Of a stretch of 64,000 bases of DNA, positions 57,143-64,000 are shown in pieces. Source of the DNA: Lepidodermella squamata (taxonomy: Eukaryota > Gastrotricha); the NCBI GenBank assembly GCA_047495785.1, contig JBLDXI010000021.1, positions 1,116,001-1,180,000 of the forward strand, given 5' to 3'. The notes below the pieces were generated by a model. That model was given only the letters and a program-made list of their open reading frames with translations. It made no database searches and was not told the origin of the DNA. Every line of letters starts with the position of its first letter. Positions within the stretch are counted from its first letter, which is position 1. The position numbers and the translations under genes are program-made.

Positions 57143-60100
57143 ATGCGGATTTTTCTCGCAACAGTTTTATCTTTAATTGCAATAATAACGCAGGTAATAA
57201 CGAAATCTGCCCTAGAATTGATTGAGACTGATTTTTCCCTTTTTTCAAGGTCGAATGCGTGACAAAATGCACAGGTAAACTTGTCACAGACGTGGCGGCA
57301 ATTAGAGCCAACATGACTAAATGGAACGAAACTTTCACCGCTGTTATGAATAATGTCACCGAAGCCGAATGGAAGTGGGCTTCGAACATCTCAATAGAAG
57401 CTGAAAATGTCAAGGTGAGTTATTGAAGAAATTCGCCGTTTCGGGAATTTAAAACAATTTTACAGGTGACTGAAAATGCGAAACTGGCACAACTCAGCAA
57501 AGAACTGTGGCAAACAGCTGCCTGCTATGACTGCAAAACTGCTGGCTGTACACCGGATGAAGTACGCCGGTTGTCCTATTATGAAAGTATAGGAACGGCC
57601 GCTTTGCCCGCTCAGCAGTTCAAAGATGTATAATATTTTCCCGAAAATTGCCGAATTTTGCAGGCTTTTAATCTCTCTCCCATTTAACAGTATTCCTACA
57701 TCCAAACTGCGATGGAAAATGTCTACGCTACCGCTAAGGTTTGCCCCTCAAAATCCGGGAAATCAGAATGTCTTCAATTGGATCCTGGTACAACATTTTA
57801 TTCCGAAATTAATCGATTCAAATAGAAAATATTTCAGACCTTTCTAACATAATGAGTGAATCTCGCGATTACTGTACTCTTCAATGGGCTTGGGAGGGCT
57901 GGCGTAACGAAACAGGTCGAAAGATGCGAGGCTTCTTCACATCCTACGTCATTGTTAGCAACGAGGCAGCTAAAATGAATGGTGAGTACTTACCGTATTT
58001 TTTTTCAAATTTCAAATTTTTCAGTGAACTGTGATTTCTATGACCGTTGAAAGTGAAAAGTAGGATCTTGCTAATTTTTTTGTATTTTCCATATCACTTG
58101 AAGACTATTTTTGGATTTCAAGATTTTCTGACTCAGTTTTTGTCGAGGATTTTAAATTTTCAAATTTCAGACCTTTATGAGGCCCGAGTGTGTTCAATTC
58201 AGGCTGTTCTAGAGACACTAGCTTGATCCGAACAACATTTTTAAATATTTAGCTAGACTCCTCACCTCAGATTATCGTAAGCAATTTTGACAGCGCATAA
58301 GAAAATAGCGCCTATAAGATTTGCGTTTTTTGCATCAATTAATATTCCCCCACGCAGTAAATTCTTATGCACTTTTTTGACATAAATATTTTTCGCTTGT
58401 TAACTTTGAAGCCAAAATTCTCAGCAACCGTGATGACAATCAACCTATTTTTTTATATCGTTCGACTTGGCGTTAACTGATCTTGAATGTGTCAAAATCT
58501 CACGATATCAAAATAACTTTTTCCAAAGCCCACTTTTCACTTGTTAGCGGCTCTATTTAACCCTTTAATTATTTATCCGCGGGAGAAAACATATTTGACC
58601 GCAGTTCTAGGGGTTCACGATTTTGAAATCCGTTTGTCTTTACTTATCACCGTTAAGGCTGTACTGTGTAAGAAATCGTCCTATCCGCCCAGCTGATTTC
58701 AGACGATTTTTCGAACACCCTGATTTCTGTGTCTGCTGCCTTCAGCTTTGGAATTTCAGATTACAAATTATTCCCATGAATGTCCCTAAGATTCTCCCTC
58801 ACTTATATCACCGACAAAATTCAGTTTAAAAAAGTTTTAGAGGCTCAGCATTCAGATCTGAATTCAGCTTTTCAAGTTATTCCTTGCGACAGTTTTTGCA
58901 GCACAAAAATCACGCACTCCGCCTGTATAGGTCTGGGCGGATAGGACGAATTCGGCCAGTTTGATTGAATTTCAATAGTGTCTTCATTTTTAATTTCCAA
59001 CTCGAAACAATTTACACAGAGGTAAATGAGACTATGACGGAAACGGTGGTATTTTTTGTTTGATCAAAAATGATCAGAACCCTATGAAATTTCAAGTTTA
59101 AAAAAAATCGAAATTTCAATCTCAGGTTGACTATTTTCAAATTGCTAGTACGTCCTGACCATGCAGGATAACGGTGCCCTGGTCTCAAAACCTTGTAGCC
59201 AACATCGAAAAGTAATATTCCTCAAAAACGCGATCAAAAATTCATCGAATTCAATTTTCTTGCGAAATTGCGAAATCGTCCTTCCCGCCGTGAAAGGGTT
59301 AAATTGCAAAAATTTCCGTCTGGAATCCACAATCCACAAGCCACACTCATCGAAAGTTTCTAACCTCAATTTCAAAAATGAATCTTTCAATTTATTCGAC
59401 CCTATTAAATTGATTTTATCTATAGGATTTGCTGATGCTAAGGAAATGTGGACAAAGCCGTACACTCGCGATGAGCCGACATTTTTCGAGCAAATGGAGC
59501 AGGCCTGGCGAGACGTGAAGCCACTCTACCAGGAACTTCACGCTTACACAAGACGAAAGTTACTATCGACGATTTACAAAGATTACGCGAAACACTTCCC
59601 CAGCAGCCGTCACATTCCGGCTCACCTGCTCGGAAATATGTGGGCGCAGGAGTGGACGGGACTTTACGACATCCTTGTACCTTACTCGGACGCAGCGGCT
59701 ATCGACATTTCAATCCTTCTGAAGCAAAACGTTCGTAAAATTCCCTGTTGATCTGGAATTTATTTATTTCCCATATTTTAGAAATCCGGCGTAATGGATT
59801 TGTTCCAAGAATCGGACCGATTTTTCCAATCGATAGGAATGGAGCCGATGACCACTGATTTTTGGAAAAAATCTATTTTCACGCGACCAACTGATAACAC
59901 GCAAATGGTCTGCCACGCTTCGGCCTGGGATTTTTTCCGGAAAACAGATTTCCGCATCAAAATGTGTACCCAAGTCAACCAGGAAGATTTTCAAACGGTT
60001 CATCACGAAATGGGTCACATCCAGTACTTCATGCAATACAAAGACCAGCCTATGGAATTTCGTGATGGCGCTAATTCTGGTTTCCATGAGGCGATCGGTG

Positions 60101-60912
60101 ACCTTATTGCGCTATCTGTCATGACCCCGAAGCACTTGAAGGCTATCGGCCTTTTGCCGTCAACATTCGTCGAGGATGAGCGTAATTTTCTTGAAATATC
60201 TGTAGTTTTCCTTGATTTTTCTGTTTTTGTAGATACCAATCTAAACGCTTTGATGATGACCGCACTTCAAAAGGTTGCGTTTCTACCGTTCGGATATTTG
60301 ATGGATAAATATCGATGGGCGATTTTCGAGCGGAAAGTCGGTTTCGCCGATTTGAATGCTGAATGGTGGAAGCTGCGGTGTCAAATGCAGGGCATTTCGC
60401 CGCCGGTAATGCGAACTGAGGAGGATTTCGACGCCGGCGCCAAGTACCACATTCCGGCCTCGGTACCCTACGACCGTTACTTTTTCTCGCACATCCTCCA
60501 GTTCCAAGCTCACCGGGCCATTTGCCAACGGATGAATATTACAAAAGATTTTCACAAGTGCGATATTTTCGGGCAGAAGGAGGCCACCTCGGCGCTGCGC
60601 CGTGCCCTAGCGCTGGGCTCGTCCCGGCCGTACCCGGAAGTGATGGAAATTCTGACCGGAAGCCGGACACTCGACTCAACAGCCTTGGTTGACTATTTCG
60701 CGCCACTCTACCGGTGGCTGAAAGAGCAAAATAAAAACGAAGAAAAAACTTCTTGGGATGAAAGCTGTCCGAGCAGCACACCGACATCGCCCTGCGGTGA
60801 TTATCAAGCCATTAAGCTTCAACAATCGAATAACGCGGTTATAACTGGGCAAAAATGGTCTGAAGTCTTATACTCTCTCGCTTTATTTATCATTATGACC
60901 GTAAGGCATTAA
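57143..60912 (+). CDS. ACE-like peptidyl-dipeptidase 5 (M2 family), membrane-anchored
   Basis: Exons: 57143-57193, 57250-57414, 57466-57627, 57691-57787, 57838-57981, 59426-59730, 59782-60181 and 60233-60912; 667 residues. Signal peptide MRIFLATVLSLIAIITQ. Zinc site [14 protein letters not shown] and GFHEAIGD intact; MRTEEDFDAGAKYH and DYFAPLYRWL are typical. The tail WSEVLYSLALFIIMTV is hydrophobic, suggesting a GPI or membrane anchor as in ACE-like 4, its closest relative. Intron 5 is 1444 nt and contains a TTAA-flanked element. The intron 60182-60232 is 51 nt, stop-free and in frame; I treat it as an intron because the paralogues have one at the same place. Confidence 0.93.
58561..59298. 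mobile_element. piggyBac-like MITE flanked by TTAA
   Basis: TTAA-CCCTTT at 58557-58566 and AAAGGG-TTAA at 59293-59302 bound a 738-bp segment inside intron 5 of ACE-like 5. TTAA target duplication with CCC-starting ends is the mark of piggyBac. Inside, CGTCCTATCCGCCCAG (about 58677) and CTGGGCGGATAGGACG (about 58926) are inverted, and a similar word (CGTCCTTCCCGCC) occurs near the right end. No transposase frame. Confidence 0.65.
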
Positions 60913-61149
60913 AATATTATTTTAACGCAATGGTGCTCTCGACTATTGAAAATAAAAACAAGAAATGAGGTAGTTAACTTGATTTATTCGAGTTACAGAT
61001 TTCCAGATTTACATCAATTAAAAAAATGGGACAACAGAAGTAGGACATAAAATTGGCCAAAAAGAACGAATTCAATTATATATGCGGCATTATTAGTATC
61101 GTAAATATCGAAATCGCGGCGAGAGATAATATAAAACTACGCTAAATAG
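60913..61149. other. 3' flank of ACE-like 5
   Basis: Contains an AATAAA at about 60951. Nothing else supported. Confidence 0.4.
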
Positions 61150-62655
61150 GAAGGTGGAATAAACGAGATTTCCGAGCCTGGGGAAGTTTAGTCGACGGAA
61201 ATCGCAAAAGCTGCTGCTGTTCGAGGCAGTGAACGGCCCATGGGCGCAGCTGTTCGACGTCGTAGTCGACTGTGGCCGGATCGGCCCCCGCCGTGTAGCA
61301 TTTCCGCCAGGTTGGCAACCAGGTGGAAGCCGCAATCGCTGCCATTTTGTTGCTGCGGGCATGCAACAAATTCGATGGTGAGGCGGCTTTTCGCGTCGCG
61401 CTCCACGGGTTCACCAGAGCGGCGCGATAAGAATTGCTTAGCCTGTTGCCCTTCGACGTCAAGCTGTCGTAGACCCGGATGACCTTGCCGTCGTCGAAGA
61501 CAGTATCCAGTGGTCGCCGATATGATGGGGATGTATGGTGGCGAACCTGGTGGTACCCTGTACCCGTGTACAGGTACAGGTATGTATAGGTTCGGCCAAA
61601 TAGCGGTTGACTTCTGATGCAGCTGGCTGGTTCGGCATGATTTCGGCAAATTCTGATTCATCGGCCTGCAGGGGCAGGAAGTCACGTCCATAGATCTTTA
61701 CGACAGCCGTGACGACATCATCAGGCATCCAGGTACCTAATATTAAAATCATTTTTTAACAAATAAATTGCAAAAAACTCTTCAATTTAGCTTCTTTCAG
61801 CATGTCTCTTCGCAAAAAGTCCCAGTTTTTGATTGTTATTTGCTCGAATTGCTGCGGAACGGGTAACTGAGGCGCTTCGCTAAGACGGGCTTGCTTTGGC
61901 GAATTGATGCCAAGATCGTCCGGAGATAACAGACGCTTCTTTGAGCTGGCGGTTGTAGGCCGAAGTTGAGCAAATGTTTGAGGCGAATCTTCGTTCGGCG
62001 GTGAAATTCGCGATATTCTGCAATCGCCAAAATTAGCAAGGAAGTCGTTTATCTCCGTGATGGGAGAGGAGCAATAATGATCGAAATTCAGGTCGGTATT
62101 GCCGTTAACAGTTGCGAATGCCGAGTGCCGCTCATCTTCCCAGGGTCGAAAAGTTTTAAATGCACTTTTTCCGGGCGTCTTCAGGTCAATGTTGCCCGTT
62201 ACGGCTTGCGGCTCAATTTCGGGTAAATCGCTCGAATTCAGCGGCGAATCAGCGAATAGGCCCGGTGACGGCTGCCTGGCTGCTGCGAGAAAATGTTTCG
62301 GGGCTGATGCGAGGTCGAAAGGGTTGATCAGGTTGTCATTCGAAGCTCCAACACCTCGAGGTTTCACGTTTGGCGATGCCGGCGTTAATGGTTCCAGGTG
62401 GCCGGACTGCTCGCGTGACTTGAGGGTTTTGAGTTTTGAGGGTTACGATCGCCTTTTTTCACGACTTTTTGCTGCCGAAGCGACTTTTCGTAGGTAATTT
62501 TCGGCTTTTCGGCCCACGCTGCTTTTTCTCGGCCTTCTTGTTTGACGGGGCAGCTGGCGTGGGCAGTTCAGGCGATTGCGCCAACCCAAAACTTCTTTTC
62601 TCCTCAGCTTCGAGTTCGAGGTTGCTGCATTCCCCTAAATTAAAAAATAATTGAA
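61150..62655 (-). pseudogene. Ulp1/SENP-like (C48) cysteine protease, frameshifted
   Basis: Read leftward. 62655-62460 is a Lys/Arg-rich stretch (KKAEKKQRGPKSRK). 62367-61788 is an acidic/Pro-Ser linker ending KEAKLK, then an intron. A protease domain follows from about 61745: WMPDDVVTAVVKIYG, then GDHWIL (catalytic His), VFDDGKVIRVYDSL (catalytic Asp), and CPQQQNGSDCGFHL (oxyanion Gln and nucleophile Cys). The pieces lie in different reading frames: at least two shifts separate HWIL, VYDSL and SDCG, and another follows before VDYDVEQLRPW. Unseen introns could explain one of them but not all, so it is probably decayed, or the sequence has indel errors. Together with the integrase piece upstream it looks like part of a mobile element. 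Confidence 0.65.
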
Positions 62656-62929
62656 AAAACGATGCGTATTACAAGTTTCTTCGAATAAATCTATTTTATA
62701 AAACGTAACGCGTTTATTCCGATTAATTATTTAAGAAATTAAATCGAATTTTAAGTCAAGTTAATAATTAAGGTGGATAAAAATTACAAGAAAAAATTAT
62801 TATGACTAATTTTCGCTTTTTTGCGTTTTTCGCTAATCATAATCACTCGAGTTCGGTAAACTACTCAATAATAATCATTAATCTAACCTTTTGCGAAGTA
62901 GTTCTTGAGTTGCCGGACGGGTGGATGGT

Positions 62930-63417
62930 AGCTCAGTGTTTGCGCGACTCCATGTTGACAGGGTCGACCCGGGCTAGCACCGCATTTCGGCCATTGTTCG
63001 TCAGCCTGACGATTCGATGCGGACCGATGTAGCGCATCGTCCGTACTTCGCCGCCTTCGCGATCAGCTCGTCTCATGTTCGCTAACATGACAAATTGACC
63101 GACCTTGAAACGCGTCCAGTGTTGTGCCGCCGGTTGTAGTCTCGTTGCTGCTTGGCTTATTGGGCCCTCACGATGTTCTTAGCCGCCTTAGCCCGGATTT
63201 TAGTTATCGCCGTAATTTCATTCTTCATTGACGCCATGATATCGTCGACTTCGAATTCGCCCCTAACAGCCTCCTCATCTTCGTCATCGTTCGTGTTGTT
63301 GATGCCGCTCTCGGGATTGCTCATCGATTCAGGAATCCCCTCGGTCGGATTCAAAGACAGCCCCAAAGCGCCCATCTTCAAATCGATGGGGGTGAGCATG
63401 TTGTAGGAGTATAACAA
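62930..63417 (-). mobile_element. Integrase C-terminal remnant (retroelement or Ginger-like)
   Basis: Read leftward. A block MLTPIDLKMG resembles the YGR-x-P-x-LPID-type end of an integrase core. An acidic insert (NTNDDEDEEA) and a helix ITAITKIRAKAAKNIVRAQ follow. After a frame change near 63155 comes WTRFKVGQFVMLANMRR with MRYIGPHRIVRLTNNGRNAVL, the small beta-barrel that ends such integrases (KVGD-V, GPY-I). The catalytic DDE core is not seen upstream; a stop lies about 25 codons before the block. On the same strand, just downstream, lies the Ulp1-like protease. Confidence 0.65.
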
Positions 63418-63696
63418 ACCCGGCGGCCTATAAACTGTTATAAACTGCTATCTGGTGCAGTTACCTGGTTTTTTATCACCGTTCACGTGACATTTCGTGT
63501 CCCGCTCATATATAGGTAATTGGCCAATGCGAGTCCTTGATTGATGCTATGCTGTTTTGTTAGATTTCGCAAATTTCAAGTCGCCAGTTCGACTATTTCT
63601 ATTTTCTATTAAAAACACTGAAATACCCTTAAAAATCTGTTTTGTTAACTGTTTTGGAAAAAGCAACTACCAAACCGAAATCCTGGCTACGCCCCT
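63418..63696. other. Spacer, possibly element-derived
   Basis: No feature supported apart from the word GGCTACGCCCCTGG at about 63685, similar to CTAGTTACGCCCCTG at about 50791; it may mark element ends. Confidence 0.3.
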
Positions 63697-64000
63697 GGTA
63701 ATTCTCATTGAGAACATTTTCTACATGCAATAGAGCATCGCAATAGAGAGTATGTTTTTCCTACTTTGCCAGCCAGATGAATTTTTGAAAATATTCTGCA
63801 AATACAGCATTATAGAGGATGAGTTCTTGGGCTGTCGAATGCCGGTTTCTGCAAGTCCGGACGGTTATCCTTGATTCATGGCTAATATCGTTGTCACCTA
63901 GACTGCTGGCCGGAATTAGGGAACTGGGTGCCCTAATTTCGGCCACTTCACCCAGTTACGCTAATACCTTTAGTTTTATGCCGGCAAATTCGTCTTGGCA
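63697..64000 (+). repeat. Family Y repeat, copy 3, running off the window
   Basis: Matches the 5' half of the 51141-52072 element and the 56927 fragment: ATTCTCATTGAGAA, TCGAATGCCGGTTTCTGCAA, GTCCGGACG, TTGATT(C/T)ATGGCTAAT, CCGGCCGGAATTAGG-like and GGTGCCCTAATTTCGGCCAC. It continues past the right edge. Confidence 0.88.

Noticed and set aside
62935-63010. tRNA-like words (GGTAGCTCAGTG)
   Set aside because: No T-arm or acceptor stem at proper distance, and the segment is explained by the integrase tail on the other strand.
1-64000. CRISPR arrays, operon-like bacterial layout, rRNA genes
   Set aside because: Nothing of the kind seen; all genes are intron-bearing and eukaryotic.

Overview
This is a nuclear genome window from a small invertebrate animal. 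Genes are split by many short introns (mostly 48-60 nt, GT...TTTCAG), AATAAA signals follow several genes, and the families are metazoan: a kainate-type glutamate receptor, ACE-like peptidases, an ABCG transporter, a soluble guanylate cyclase, a KY/transglutaminase-like protein and Ly6-like proteins. Very short introns with a strong TTTCAG acceptor, together with atypical guanylate cyclase, ET/Ly6-type and PAN-type small secreted proteins, point to an ecdysozoan, perhaps a nematode. I cannot name the species. An intronic TTAGGG array (nematodes usually carry TTAGGC) argues for caution. Exon models were built by hand from splice sites, reading phase and comparison of paralogues; every model given closes in frame.

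Layout, left to right. 1-2.6 kb: 3'-truncated kainate-type receptor (minus). 4.5 kb: secreted Thr-rich repeat protein (minus). 5.4-7.9 kb: START-domain protein, single-domain rhodanese whose start codon is split by an intron, and an unrecognised Cys/His-rich protein. 9.1-10.9 kb: three tandem Ly6-like genes. 13.2-16.7 kb: ABCG half transporter. 17.3-22.6 kb: ACE-like 1 and GH3-1 (plus). 23.1-33.5 kb: second START gene, VIT-VWA protein, KY-family protein with a degraded catalytic triad, and an atypical guanylate cyclase (all plus). 33.9-43.4 kb: ACE-like 2, ACE-like 3 and GH3-2 (all minus). 44.0-46.5 kb: fucosyltransferase-like membrane enzyme. 46.5-53.3 kb: transposon-rich stretch holding one small PAN-like gene and a broken copy of the fucosyltransferase. 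53.3-60.9 kb: ACE-like 4 and 5. 61.1-63.4 kb: remnants of an integrase and a Ulp1-like protease (minus), followed by a dispersed repeat running off the edge.

The window is shaped by local duplication (five ACE genes in two subgroups, two GH3, two START, three Ly6-like) and by small inverted-repeat transposons, several of them inside introns. At least six such elements or families can be delimited, two with perfect 27-29 bp terminal inverted repeats next to TA dinucleotides and one bounded by TTAA. No operon logic is evident. Shared themes are secretion and the cell surface (peptidases, Ly6, PAN, Thr-rich protein) and signalling (glutamate receptor, guanylate cyclase).
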